This document shows positions 33,187 to 41,679 of a DNA stretch of 64,000 nt, in pieces. Every line of letters begins with the position of its first letter. Position 1 is the stretch's first letter. Source of the stretch: Nonomuraea coxensis DSM 45129 (lineage in GTDB: Bacteria > Actinomycetota > Actinomycetes > Streptosporangiales > Streptosporangiaceae); the NCBI RefSeq assembly GCF_019397265.1, contig NZ_CP068985.1, positions 6,564,001 through 6,628,000 of the forward strand, given 5' to 3'. The position numbers were made by a program, and so were the translations under genes. The notes under the pieces were generated by a model. That model was not told where the DNA came from. It saw nothing but the letters and a program-made list of their open reading frames with translations, and made no database searches.

Positions 33187-34577
33187 ACCGGGCTCCCTTC
33201 CTGTTCGCACAGCCAGCCGACGATGCCTTCCACGGCGTCGCGGCAGGTTCCGCATCCGGTGGTGGCGCGGGTGGCGGCGGCCACCCCGGCGAGGTCACGC
33301 GCCCCCGCCTCCCAGCACGCCCTGATCTGGCCCTTGGTCACGTCGTTGCACCGGCAGACCGTGGCCGCGTCCGGCATGAGCGTCGGGCTGTCGGCCACGG
33401 GCGCCGCCGACAGCCCGGGGAACAGCAGCCCCGCCCGGTCGCCCGGCACCGGCCCGCCGCGGTCGAAGAGCTGGGTGAGCGTGCCGACGGCGTCGCTCTC
33501 GCCCAGCAGGATCGCGCCGACCAGGCGGCCGTCACGGATGACGAGCTTGCGGTAGGTGCCGCGGGCGCGGTGGCTGAACCTGACCACCTCGGCGTGCTCC
33601 TCGGTGAGGTGGGTCTCGCCCATGGCGGCCAGTTCGACGCTGCGCGCCTTCAGCCGGGTCACCAGGCGGGAGCCGCGGTAGAGCGCCTTGCCGCCGGTGA
33701 TGACGTCGGCGGCGACGGCGGCCTGCTCCCAGGCGGGGGCGACCAGGCCGTAGACGGTGCCGTCGTGCTCGGCGCACTCCCCGATCGCGAAGATCGACGG
33801 GTCGTCGGTCCGCAGCTCGTCGTCCACGACGACGCCTCTCCGCACCTCCAGCCCGGCCTCGGCGGCGAGGCCCGTGACCGGGCGGACGCCGCAGGCCAGC
33901 ACCACGAGCCCGCCCTCGACCAGCTCGCCGCCGGCCAGCCGGACCCCGTCCTCCAGCACCTCCTCGGCGGAGACGCCGGTGCGGATCTCCACGCCGAGCC
34001 CGGCCAGCGTCTCGCCCAGCACCTCGCCGGCCTCGACGTCGAGCTGACGCTCCATGAGGTGCCCGGCGAGGTGCAGCAGCGTCACCGGCAGGCCGCGCCC
34101 GGCCAGGCCGCGGGCCGCCTCGACGCCGAGCAGCCCGCCGCCGACGACCACGGCCCGGCCGGCCCGCCCAGCGGCGTCGAGGATGCGCGCGCAGTCGTCC
34201 AGGGTGCGGAACGGCACGGCCCGGTCGACGCCGGGGATCGGCGGCACGACGGCGTCGCTGCCGGTGGCCAGCACCAGCAGGTCGTACGGCTCCCGCCGGC
34301 CGCTCGCGGTGACGACGTGCCTGGTCTCCCTGTCGAGGTGGGCGACGGCGTCGCCGAAGACCGCCTCGACGTCGTGGGCGGCGTACCAGGAGGCGTCGAG
34401 CAGCCGCACCTGGTCGGGGCGGGAGCCGCCGGCCAGCACGTCGGACAGCAGCACCCGGTTGTAGGGCCGGCACGACTCCGCGCCGAACACGGTGATCCTG
34501 ACGTGGGGGTCGCGGGCGCGCACCTCGCTGACGAGCCGCGACCCGGCCATCCCGTTGCCCACGACGACGAGCCTCAT
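33183..34577 (-). CDS. NasB-like FAD/[2Fe-2S] nitrate reductase electron-transfer subunit
   Basis: A 464-residue flavoprotein built like the first half of NirB. FAD binding is VVVGNGMAGSRLVSEV, NAD(P)H binding is AVVVGGGLLGVEAARGL, and the closing FAD motif is IFAIGECAEHDG. The C-terminal BFD-like [2Fe-2S] domain has CRCND and TGCGTC. Such proteins pass electrons from NAD(P)H to the assimilatory nitrate reductase; NasB/NasC naming differs among organisms. It overlaps both neighbours by four bases, between nasA and nirB. It lacks a siroheme domain, so it is not a duplicate nitrite reductase. Confidence 0.88.
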   Translation of the reverse strand: MRLVVVGNGMAGSRLVSEVRARDPHVRITVFGAESCRPYNRVLLSDVLAGGSRPDQVRLLDASWYAAHDVEAVFGDAVAHLDRETRHVVTASGRREPYDLLVLATGSDAVVPPIPGVDRAVPFRTLDDCARILDAAGRAGRAVVVGGGLLGVEAARGLAGRGLPVTLLHLAGHLMERQLDVEAGEVLGETLAGLGVEIRTGVSAEEVLEDGVRLAGGELVEGGLVVLACGVRPVTGLAAEAGLEVRRGVVVDDELRTDDPSIFAIGECAEHDGTVYGLVAPAWEQAAVAADVITGGKALYRGSRLVTRLKARSVELAAMGETHLTEEHAEVVRFSHRARGTYRKLVIRDGRLVGAILLGESDAVGTLTQLFDRGGPVPGDRAGLLFPGLSAAPVADSPTLMPDAATVCRCNDVTKGQIRACWEAGARDLAGVAAATRATTGCGTCRDAVEGIVGWLCEQEGSPV

Positions 34578-36595
34578 GAGTCCCTCTCCACCCTGACCGC
34601 GCAGACCTTGAACTCCGGCATCCTCGACGTCGGGTCGAGCGCCGGGTTGGTGAGCCGGTTGGCGCCCTCCCAGTGGAAGGGCATGAACACGGTGTCGCGC
34701 CTGACGGCGTCGCTGATCCGGGCGACGGCCTTCGCCTCGCCCCTCCTGCTGGTGAGCCGCACCATGTCCCCGGCGGCGATCTCCAGCCGCTCGGCGAGGT
34801 CGGGGTGCAGCTCGACGAACGGCTCGGGCGCGGCCCGCACGAGCGGCGCGATCCTGCGCGTCTGCGCGCCGCTCTGGTAGTGGGCCAGCACCCGGCCGGT
34901 GGTCAGGTGGACCGGGTAGTCCTCGTCCGGCTCCTCGGCCGCCGGCCGGTGCCGGACGGGCACGAACCTGGCCAGGCCGTCCGGATGCGCGAAGCGGTCG
35001 AGGAAGGGGCGCGGGGTGCCCGGGTGCCCCGGCTCAGGGCAGGGCCAGAAGACGCCCTTCTCCTCGGCGATGCGCTCGTAGGTGATGCCGGAGTAGTCGG
35101 CGGGCCCGCCCCGGCCGGCCCTGCGCAGCTCGTCGAACACCTCGGCCGGCTCGGTGGCGAACCGGTGTCCCAGCCGCGCGGCGAGGCCCGCCATGACCTC
35201 CAGGTCGCTCCGCACGCCGTCCGGCGGGGCGACGGCCGGCCTGCGCAGCAGCACCCGCCCTTCGAGGTTGGTCATGGTGCCGCCCTCCTCGGCCCACTGC
35301 GTCACCGGGAACACCACGTCGGCCTGGGCGGCGGTCTCCGACAGGACGAAGTCGCAGACGACGAGCAGGTCCAGGGCGGCGATCCGGGCGGCGACGTGCT
35401 CGGCGGCCGGGGCCGAGACCAGCGGGTTGGAGCCGAACACCAGCAGCGCCCTCGGCCCGCCCGGGGTGCCGAGCGCGTCCAGCAGCTCGTACGCCGACCG
35501 CCCCGGCCCCGGCAGCGACTCGGGCGGCACGCCCCACACCCCGGCCACGTGCGCCCGCGCCGCCGGGTCGTCGATCCTGCGGTAGCCGGGGAGCTGGTCG
35601 GCCTTCTGGCCGTGCTCCCTGCCGCCCTGGCCGTTGCCCTGCCCGGTCACGCAGCCGTAGCCGGAGCCGACGCGGCCCGGCAAGCCGAGCGCGAGGGCGA
35701 GGTTGACGAAGGCGGTGACCGTGTCGGTGCCCTTGGCCTGCTGCTCGGCGCCGCGGCCGGTCAGCACGTACGCGTTCGCCGCGGCGGCGAGGGCGCGCAC
35801 CGCCTGCCGCATCCGGTGGACGGGCACGCCGGTGATCCGCTCCACCCGCTCGGGCCACCACTCCGCCAGCGAGGTGCGCACGCCGGCGAAGCCGGTGGTG
35901 CGGGCGGCCACGTACTCCTCGTCCACCAGGCCCTCGGCGACGACGAGGTGCAGCAGGCCGAGGGCGAGCGCCAGGTCGGTGCCGGGGGCGGGCTGCAGGT
36001 GCAGCCAGGCGAGCCTGGCGGTCCTGGTGCGGCGCGGGTCGACGACGATCAGCCGCGGCCGTTCCAGGTGGCGGACGAGCGGCGGCATGGTCTCGGCCAC
36101 GTTGGCGCCGGCCAGCAGGACGACGTCGGCCGCGGCCAGGTCGGTGAGCGGGAACGGCATCCCCCGGTCCATGCCGAACGCCCGGATCGAGGCGGCGGCG
36201 GCCGAGGACATGCAGAAGCGGCCGTTGTAGTCGATCTGGCTGGTGCCGAGCGCCACCCGGGCGAACTTGCCCAGCGTGTACGCCTTCTCGTTGGTCAGGC
36301 CGCCCCCGCCGAACACGGCCACGGCGTCGGGGCCGTGCTCGGCGCGGAGCGCGGACAGCCGGCCGGCGACGTGGTCGAGCGCCACGTCCCACTCCACCGG
36401 CTCCCCGTGCAGGAGGGGCGTGGTCAGCCGCTCGCCGCTGGTGAGCAGCTCGCCCGCCGTCCAGCCCTTCTGGCAGAGCGCGCCCGAGGCGTTGGCGGGG
36501 ATGTCGGTCCTGGGCCCGACCACCAAGCCTGGGCCGATCTCCATGCCGCACTGCAGGGCGCAGTACGGGCAGTGCGTCTTCACCGGCTCGCCCAC
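34574..36595 (-). CDS. nasA: Assimilatory nitrate reductase, molybdopterin catalytic subunit
   Basis: A 673-residue bis-MGD enzyme reducing nitrate to nitrite in the cytoplasm. The N-terminal [4Fe-4S] site is HCPYCALQC followed by CQKGW near residue 40, with the lysine typical of the Nas type. Molybdopterin-binding segments follow (YNGRFCMSSAAAA, then FGSNPLVSAP), and the C-terminal MGD domain has LTTGRVLAHYQSGAQTRR. There is no twin-arginine signal, as expected for a cytoplasmic enzyme. The GTG at 36595 is two bases after the narK stop and has GAGGG eight bases upstream. The protein lacks the C-terminal BFD domain of some NasA, supplied here by the neighbour. Confidence 0.94.
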   Translation of the reverse strand: MGEPVKTHCPYCALQCGMEIGPGLVVGPRTDIPANASGALCQKGWTAGELLTSGERLTTPLLHGEPVEWDVALDHVAGRLSALRAEHGPDAVAVFGGGGLTNEKAYTLGKFARVALGTSQIDYNGRFCMSSAAAASIRAFGMDRGMPFPLTDLAAADVVLLAGANVAETMPPLVRHLERPRLIVVDPRRTRTARLAWLHLQPAPGTDLALALGLLHLVVAEGLVDEEYVAARTTGFAGVRTSLAEWWPERVERITGVPVHRMRQAVRALAAAANAYVLTGRGAEQQAKGTDTVTAFVNLALALGLPGRVGSGYGCVTGQGNGQGGREHGQKADQLPGYRRIDDPAARAHVAGVWGVPPESLPGPGRSAYELLDALGTPGGPRALLVFGSNPLVSAPAAEHVAARIAALDLLVVCDFVLSETAAQADVVFPVTQWAEEGGTMTNLEGRVLLRRPAVAPPDGVRSDLEVMAGLAARLGHRFATEPAEVFDELRRAGRGGPADYSGITYERIAEEKGVFWPCPEPGHPGTPRPFLDRFAHPDGLARFVPVRHRPAAEEPDEDYPVHLTTGRVLAHYQSGAQTRRIAPLVRAAPEPFVELHPDLAERLEIAAGDMVRLTSRRGEAKAVARISDAVRRDTVFMPFHWEGANRLTNPALDPTSRMPEFKVCAVRVERDS

Positions 36596-36597
36596 GG

Positions 36598-37908
36598 TCA
36601 GACCCTCGCGTGGGCGAGGCTGGCCACGACCCGGACGCCGACCCTGCGCGTGTAGCACCACCAGGTGAGCGCGAAGCAGGTGGCGTAGAAGAGGCCGAAG
36701 GCGAGGAAGGCCGGGGCGGGCGAGCCGGAGGCGGCGAACGACATCCCGAACGCGCGGTTGATGAGGAACCCGCCGAGCGCGCCGACCGCCGAGATGACGC
36801 CGATCGCGGCCGACGCCTGCCGCTTGCCGTACAGCAGGGCCTCCTCCCCCTCGCCGCGCTCGGCCACGGCCTTGGCCTGGAAGATCGCCGGGATCATCCG
36901 GTACGTGGAGCCGTTGCCGATGCCCGAGGTGAGGAACAGGAGCTGGAAGGCCAGGAAGAACGGCCAGAAGCCGCCGCCCTCGCCGGCCGCCCAGACCAGC
37001 AGGACGCCGCCGCCCATCGCGGCGAAGTTCCACAGGGTGACCGGCGCGCCGCCCAGCCGGTCGGCCAGCCAGCCGCCGAACGGCCGGACGAGCGAGCCGA
37101 CGAGGGGCCCGGCGAAGGCGACGGCCGCGTACGGGGAGTCGGGGAACAGGCTCTTGCTGAGCAGCGGGAAGGCGGTGGAGTAGCCGATGAACGAGCCGAA
37201 CGTGCCGATGTACAGGAACGACATGATCCACGTCTGGGCCTTGCCTGCCACCGCGACCTGCTCGCGCGGGTTCGCCCTGGCGGTGGTCAGGTTGTCCATG
37301 AAGAACCAGGCGCAGGCGGCGGCCACCACGATGAACGGGATCCAGAACCAGCCGGCCGCGGCCAGCCCGAACGCGCCGATCACCAGCGGCATGACGAGCT
37401 GCACCGAGCTCACGCCGACGTTGCCGCCCGCGGCGTTGAGCCCGAGCGCCACCCCCTGCTTGGCGCGGGGATAGAAGTAGGTGATGTTGGCCATGCTGGA
37501 GGCGAAGTTCCCGCCGCCGAACCCGGCGAGGGCCGCGATCACCAGGAACAGCCAGTAGGGCGTGCCCGGGTCGTTCACCGCCACCGCGAGCAGCACGGCG
37601 GGGATCAGCAGCAGCACCGCGCTGACCACGGTGAAGTTGCGCCCGCCGAACCTGGCGGGGCCGAAGGTGTACGGCAGGCGCAGCGCCGAGCCGATCAGGT
37701 TGGGCAGCGCGACCAGCCAGAACAGCTGGTCGGTGGTGAACTCGTAGGAGCCCATCCTGGTCGCGACGATGCTCCACAGGGTCCACACGGTGAAGCCGAG
37801 GTGCTCGGCGAGGATCGAGAAGACCAGGTTGCGCCGTGCGACGCGCTTTCCTGAGCTCTCCCAGAAAGCTGGGTCATCGGGGTGCCAGTCGGCGATCCAG
37901 CGCGCCAT
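36598..37908 (-). CDS. narK: Nitrate/nitrite transporter of the MFS
   Basis: A 436-residue membrane protein with 12 predicted helices that imports nitrate. NarK/NasA-type signatures are the block with GGGNFASSMANITYFYP and the second nitrate signature region around GSFIGYSTAFPLL. A conserved GIGNGSTYRMIPAIF lies in the C-terminal half. It is the first gene of the operon narK-nasA-nasB-like-nirB-nirD. The ATG at 37908 has AGGAG upstream. Its control region carries GTNAC-type repeats and is shared with the divergent small membrane gene. Confidence 0.94.
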   Translation of the reverse strand: MARWIADWHPDDPAFWESSGKRVARRNLVFSILAEHLGFTVWTLWSIVATRMGSYEFTTDQLFWLVALPNLIGSALRLPYTFGPARFGGRNFTVVSAVLLLIPAVLLAVAVNDPGTPYWLFLVIAALAGFGGGNFASSMANITYFYPRAKQGVALGLNAAGGNVGVSSVQLVMPLVIGAFGLAAAGWFWIPFIVVAAACAWFFMDNLTTARANPREQVAVAGKAQTWIMSFLYIGTFGSFIGYSTAFPLLSKSLFPDSPYAAVAFAGPLVGSLVRPFGGWLADRLGGAPVTLWNFAAMGGGVLLVWAAGEGGGFWPFFLAFQLLFLTSGIGNGSTYRMIPAIFQAKAVAERGEGEEALLYGKRQASAAIGVISAVGALGGFLINRAFGMSFAASGSPAPAFLAFGLFYATCFALTWWCYTRRVGVRVVASLAHARV

Positions 37909-37990
37909 CGACCTCTCCTACGCTCGGCGTCGGGAGCTCCACCGTAGGAATCGGTCGTTACGCACGCTGACGTTCCGTGGCTGTGCGCTC

Positions 37991-38066
37991 GTTACGGGTG
38001 ATTCACCGCGGTAACAAGCCACGCACAAGCGTCACGCCGGAAACATGCGCGTAATGCCCGGTTACC
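37991..38066. promoter_or_regulatory. Cluster of GTNAC-type sites (GlnR-like) upstream of narK
   Basis: GTTAC (37991), GTAAC (38011), GTCAC (38031), GAAAC (38040), GTAAT (38051) and GTTAC (38061) recur at roughly 10-base intervals. GAAAC and GTAAT are six bases apart, matching half of the actinobacterial GlnR consensus GTNAC-n6-GAAAC. A palindrome GGTGATTCACC lies at 37997-38007. GlnR control of nitrate assimilation is established in actinomycetes; binding here is inference. Confidence 0.5.
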
Positions 38067-38109
38067 GCCGCCTTCCTGGGGTAACGACACTCTCAGCAAG
38101 GGGGGAATC

Positions 38110-38400
38110 ATGATCAAAACACTTCACAAGATGGGCATCAAGTCCAACCACATGTACTTGGCGGGGATCGGCTCGGTCGGCCTGGCCCTCGCCACCTGGT
38201 TCACGTCCAAGAACAAGGAGGGAGCAGGGCTCGATCGCGCGGACCGATGGGGGATCTTCATCGGCGAGTGGGCGCCCACGTTCTTCGCCATGGGGGTCGC
38301 GCTGCGCATCGAGGAGACGCACCGCGAGCTGGAGGAATCCGAGATGGAGAGCTTCGGCCAGGCCCAGGGCGTGCGCAGCCGGTCGCACGCGGGCGTTTAA
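38110..38400 (+). CDS. Small membrane protein of unknown function
   Basis: A 96-residue protein with two hydrophobic segments (MYLAGIGSVGLALATWFT at about 15-32 and the region around GIFIGEWAPTFFAMGVAL) and a charged C-terminal tail (EETHRELEESEMES). GGGGGAATC leads to the ATG. It is divergent from narK and shares its control region, so it may respond to the same nitrogen signal, though this position may be incidental. No family is recognised. Confidence 0.7.
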   Translation: MIKTLHKMGIKSNHMYLAGIGSVGLALATWFTSKNKEGAGLDRADRWGIFIGEWAPTFFAMGVALRIEETHRELEESEMESFGQAQGVRSRSHAGV

Positions 38401-38418
38401 CCGGTCCGTCACGCGGGT

Positions 38419-38452
38419 CACGCGGGTCACGTCACCGTGCGTGACCCGCGTG
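38419..38452. terminator. Terminator hairpin with preceding direct repeats
   Basis: CACGCGGGTCACG (38419-38431) and CGTGACCCGCGTG (38440-38452) are perfect 13-base arms with an 8-base loop. Just before it GGTCACGC recurs, so the left arm has alternative pairing registers. It separates two convergent genes. Confidence 0.75.
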
Positions 38453-38472
38453 GCCTCCGGCGCGGGCGCCCC

Positions 38473-38958
38473 TCAGGCGGGGTCGAGGGCGCGGCCCGCC
38501 AGCCGCCGCAGCGGCTCGTCCGTGAGCCGGTACTTGTGCCAGTCGTCCTGGCGCTCGGCGCCGAGGTTCTCGTAGAAGCCGATGCTCGGCTCGTTCCAGT
38601 CGAGCACCGCCCACTCCATGCGCTGGTAGCCGCGCTCGGCGCAGATCCTGCCCAGCTCCCCCATGAGCGCCGATCCGAGACCGCTGCCCCGGTGGCTCGG
38701 ACGCACGTAGAGGTCCTCCATGTAGACGCCGTGCACGCCCCGCCAGGTCGAGAAGGTCAGGAACCACAGGACGAAACCGGCGACCTCGCCGTCGATCTCG
38801 GCGATGTGGGCGAAGACGGCGGGCCGCTCGCCGAACAGCGCGGCGCGCAGGCTCTCCTCGGTGGCGCGCACCTCGTGGGCGGCCTTCTCGTACTCGGCCA
38901 GTTCGCGGATCAGGTCGAGGATGACGGGCACGTCGTCGGGGGTAGCGGGACGAATCAT
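38473..38958 (-). CDS. GNAT acetyltransferase, diamine/spermidine acetyltransferase-like
   Basis: A 161-residue acetyltransferase that transfers acetyl from acetyl-CoA to an amine. The pattern follows the SAT family: IRPATPDDVPVILDLIREL at the start, AEIDGEVAGFVLWFLTFSTW, EDLYVRPSHRGSGLGSALM (the acetyl-CoA-binding R/Q-x-x-G-x-G/A loop) and LDWNEPSIGFYENLGA. Polyamine or similar diamine substrates are likely by resemblance to SAT1. The ATG at 38958 is preferred over the GTG six bases upstream. Confidence 0.85.
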   Translation of the reverse strand: MIRPATPDDVPVILDLIRELAEYEKAAHEVRATEESLRAALFGERPAVFAHIAEIDGEVAGFVLWFLTFSTWRGVHGVYMEDLYVRPSHRGSGLGSALMGELGRICAERGYQRMEWAVLDWNEPSIGFYENLGAERQDDWHKYRLTDEPLRRLAGRALDPA

Positions 38959-39007
38959 GCCCACCAGGGTACGGCCAGGTCAGACCTGCCCCGCTCCCCC
39001 CGTCCCG

Positions 39008-39985
39008 CTACCAGCGGTCGTGGACCTGCGGGCGGATCAGCTCGTCGTAGACCTCATCGACCGCCTCCAGCGTCGCGGCCGGCAGCGGGGCGAGCCCGGC
39101 GGCGGCCGCGTTGGCGGCGGCCTGGGCCGGGTTGCGGGCGCCGGGGATGACGACCGAGACCCCCTCCTGGTCGAGGATCCAGCGCAGCGCGAACTGCGCC
39201 GTCGTCGCCCCCTCCGGCACCAGGGGAGCCAGCCGCCGCACCGCCTCCAGGCCGGTCGCGAAGTCGACGCCCGAGAACGTCTCGCCCACGTCGAACGCCT
39301 CGCCGTGCCGGTTGAAGGTGCGGTGGTCGTCGGGCGCGAACGTGGTGTGCTCGTCGTAGCGGCCCGACAGCAGGCCGCTGGCCAGCGGGACGCGGGCGAT
39401 GATGCCGACCCCGGCCTCGCGGGCCGCTGGCAGCACCCGCTCCAGCGGCTTCAGGCGGAAGGCGTTGAGGATGATCTGCACGCTCGCCACGTTCGGGCGG
39501 GCGATGGCGGTCAGCGCCTCCTCACAGGTCTCCACGCTGACGCCGTACGCGGCGATCTTCTCCTCCGCGACCAGCGTGTCGAGGGCGTCGAAGACCGCGT
39601 CCGTGGAGTAGACGGGCGTCGGCGGGCAGTGGAGCTGCACCAGGTCGATCGTGTCCACGCCGAGGTTCTGGCGGGAACGCTCGTTCCAGGCCCGGAAGTT
39701 GGACATCACGTAGTTGGCGGGGATCTGCTCCATCCGCCGGCCCATCTTCGTGGCGACGGTCAGGCCGGGACGGCCCTTGGCGAAGCGGCCCACGAGCTGC
39801 TCGCTGCGGCCGTCGCCGTACACGTCGGCGGTGTCGATGAAGGTGACGCCCGCGTCGGCGGCGGCGGACAGCGTGGCGAGGGCCTCGTCCTCGGAGACCT
39901 CGCCCCAGTCGGCGCCGAGCTGCCAGGCGCCGAGGCCGATGACGCCGACCTCGCGGCCGGTGCGTCCCAATATGCGGTGTTCCAT
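39008..39985 (-). CDS. Aldo/keto reductase
   Basis: A 325-residue NADPH-dependent oxidoreductase with a TIM-barrel fold. The N-terminus is ILGRTGREVGVIGLGAWQLG. The catalytic residues are Asp and Tyr in TFIDTADVYGDGRSE, Lys in LTVATKMGRR, and His in DLVQLHCPPT. The C-terminal phosphate-binding segment is VVIPGARNPAQAAAN. Members of this subgroup reduce aldehydes or ketones of unknown physiological identity. It lies downstream of the MocR-type gene on the same strand, 116 bases away, so it is a possible target of that regulator. Confidence 0.92.
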   Translation of the reverse strand: MEHRILGRTGREVGVIGLGAWQLGADWGEVSEDEALATLSAAADAGVTFIDTADVYGDGRSEQLVGRFAKGRPGLTVATKMGRRMEQIPANYVMSNFRAWNERSRQNLGVDTIDLVQLHCPPTPVYSTDAVFDALDTLVAEEKIAAYGVSVETCEEALTAIARPNVASVQIILNAFRLKPLERVLPAAREAGVGIIARVPLASGLLSGRYDEHTTFAPDDHRTFNRHGEAFDVGETFSGVDFATGLEAVRRLAPLVPEGATTAQFALRWILDQEGVSVVIPGARNPAQAAANAAAAGLAPLPAATLEAVDEVYDELIRPQVHDRW

Positions 39986-40101
39986 CAGGGTGGCTCGCTT
40001 CCTTTGCGTACTGCCTCGTATTCCACCACGTGGGGTGGTACGGGGCCGAGTCGAGCCGGGGCGCGCCTCCTTTCCGCGGCCCGGCCGGCCGGCCGCGCGG
40101 G

Positions 40102-41589
40102 TCAGGCGACCGTCCGGCCGCCGCCGGGCTCCGGCCAGGCGGCGGTGCCGAGCGTGCGGGTCAGGATCCGCAGGACCCGGCGGAGCGTGACGCCGTCCAG
40201 ATGCCCGTAGTGCAGGACGAGGCCGTTGCCGAGCGCGTGCATGCCGCCGGGCCGCTGGTAGTAGGCGCCGAGCCCGGCCACCGCGATCCGCCGCTCGCGC
40301 AGCGTCTCCAGCACGGCGGCGGCCTCCATCCGGTCAGGCAGCAGGAGGGTCACCGCGGCCCCGGTGTCCGCGCCGAGCGGGCGGATCCCCGGGTACGCCG
40401 CCAGCGCCTGCCGGACAAGCGTCCGCTTGGCCGCGTACTGGGCGGCCAAGCGGGCCGCGCGGCGCGCCACGGTCCCCGAGGCCAGCAGGTCGGCCAGCGC
40501 GAGCTGGCAGGTGTGCGACGGCTGCGCGGGCGCGGCGCGCTCCGCCGTCCGGCGCGGGGCGACCACGAACGCCGTCCGCAGCGACGGCGTCAGCACGTCA
40601 CGGAACGTCCCCACCATCGCCCCCGCCTCGCCGGCCCCGGCCGCGAGCACACTCGGCAACACCCCGGCCCGCCCGCCGCCCGCACCCTCAGGCAGGCCGC
40701 CGGGCACATCGCGGGGGAGGCCGCCGGGGAGACCGCCCGGCAGGCCGCCGGGGAGGCCGTCGAGGAGGCCGTCGAAGGCGGGCTCGATCACCAGGCCGCC
40801 GCCGCGCCGGGCCCACGCCGCGAGCGCCCGCCGCCGCTCGAGCGGCATCCGCGTCCCCAGAGGGTCGCCGCGTTCCGGCAGGACCGCGACCACGTCACAC
40901 CCCCGGGGAATCAGGTCGGGCCGCGCGCCCGCCCCGTCCGAGGGCAGCGGGAGCACCGTGCCGAGGCGCGCGTACGCGGCCCTCAGCGACGGCGGAGCCG
41001 GGTCCTCCAGCGCGATCACCGGCCGCCGCGCGCCGCAGTGCCCGCGCAGCAGCACCTCCAGCGCCTCACCGTAGCCCGCCGCGACCACGATCTCATGCCG
41101 GTCGAGCACCAGGCCGCGGGCCTCCCGCAGGTACGCCGCGATCGCCGTCCGCAGCTCCGGCAGCCCCGCCGGCGGCACCCCGCCGGCCGGCGGCGCCTGC
41201 CGGCCCGCCCGCCCCCACGCCTCCCGCCACGCGGCCAGGGGGAACCCCTGCTCACTCGGCCGCCCGCGCCGCAGGTCGACGAGCTCGCCCGGCGCGGGCC
41301 GACGGCCGTGGGGCGGGGCCGGCTCGGGACCGCCGCTGACGTACGTGCCGGACCCGTGCCGCCCCTCGACGCACCCCTCGGCCAGCAACTTCTCGAACGC
41401 CGCCAGCACCACGCCCCGCGAGACCCCGAGGGCGGCGGCCAGCGTACGGGTGGACGGCATCCGGGTGTGCGGAGCGAGCCGGCCGGTCCTGATGGCCTCG
41501 CCGAGCTGCGCCGCGAGCTGGGCCTGCAGCGGCTCGCGCAGATCGCGGTCGAGACGGAGCGGCACGGTGAGTCGTTGCGCGGTGCGCAT
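40102..41589 (-). CDS. MocR/PdxR-type GntR regulator with degenerate aminotransferase domain
   Basis: A 495-residue regulator. The GntR winged helix covers residues 10-85 (MPSTRTLAAALGVSRGVVLAAFEKL, read in two parts). The rest aligns with a fold-type I aminotransferase domain that normally binds PLP. Here the PLP residues are lost: the usual GTFSK (Schiff-base lysine) is GTFRD, the usual EDDYDSEF is EPAFDGLL, and the usual TPSHQYPTG is LPERGDPLG. After the second block a Gly-Leu-Pro repeat (GLPGGLPGGLPGGLP) is inserted. It is intact as a frame, so it probably senses something other than PLP, or has no ligand. The start at 41589 has no strong ribosome site. Confidence 0.85.
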   Translation of the reverse strand: MRTAQRLTVPLRLDRDLREPLQAQLAAQLGEAIRTGRLAPHTRMPSTRTLAAALGVSRGVVLAAFEKLLAEGCVEGRHGSGTYVSGGPEPAPPHGRRPAPGELVDLRRGRPSEQGFPLAAWREAWGRAGRQAPPAGGVPPAGLPELRTAIAAYLREARGLVLDRHEIVVAAGYGEALEVLLRGHCGARRPVIALEDPAPPSLRAAYARLGTVLPLPSDGAGARPDLIPRGCDVVAVLPERGDPLGTRMPLERRRALAAWARRGGGLVIEPAFDGLLDGLPGGLPGGLPGGLPRDVPGGLPEGAGGGRAGVLPSVLAAGAGEAGAMVGTFRDVLTPSLRTAFVVAPRRTAERAAPAQPSHTCQLALADLLASGTVARRAARLAAQYAAKRTLVRQALAAYPGIRPLGADTGAAVTLLLPDRMEAAAVLETLRERRIAVAGLGAYYQRPGGMHALGNGLVLHYGHLDGVTLRRVLRILTRTLGTAAWPEPGGGRTVA

Positions 41590-41679
41590 ATGGACGTTCT
41601 CCCTGGAAACGATCGAAACGGATCCTCACCCTGCGGGCGTGCCATCCCGTTCCATCGCCGGGCCGTCGCCCAGTCGCCG

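Noticed and set aside
30910-33555. Plus-strand frame opposite nirB
   Set aside because: Repetitive translation mirroring codon bias; nirB is unambiguous.
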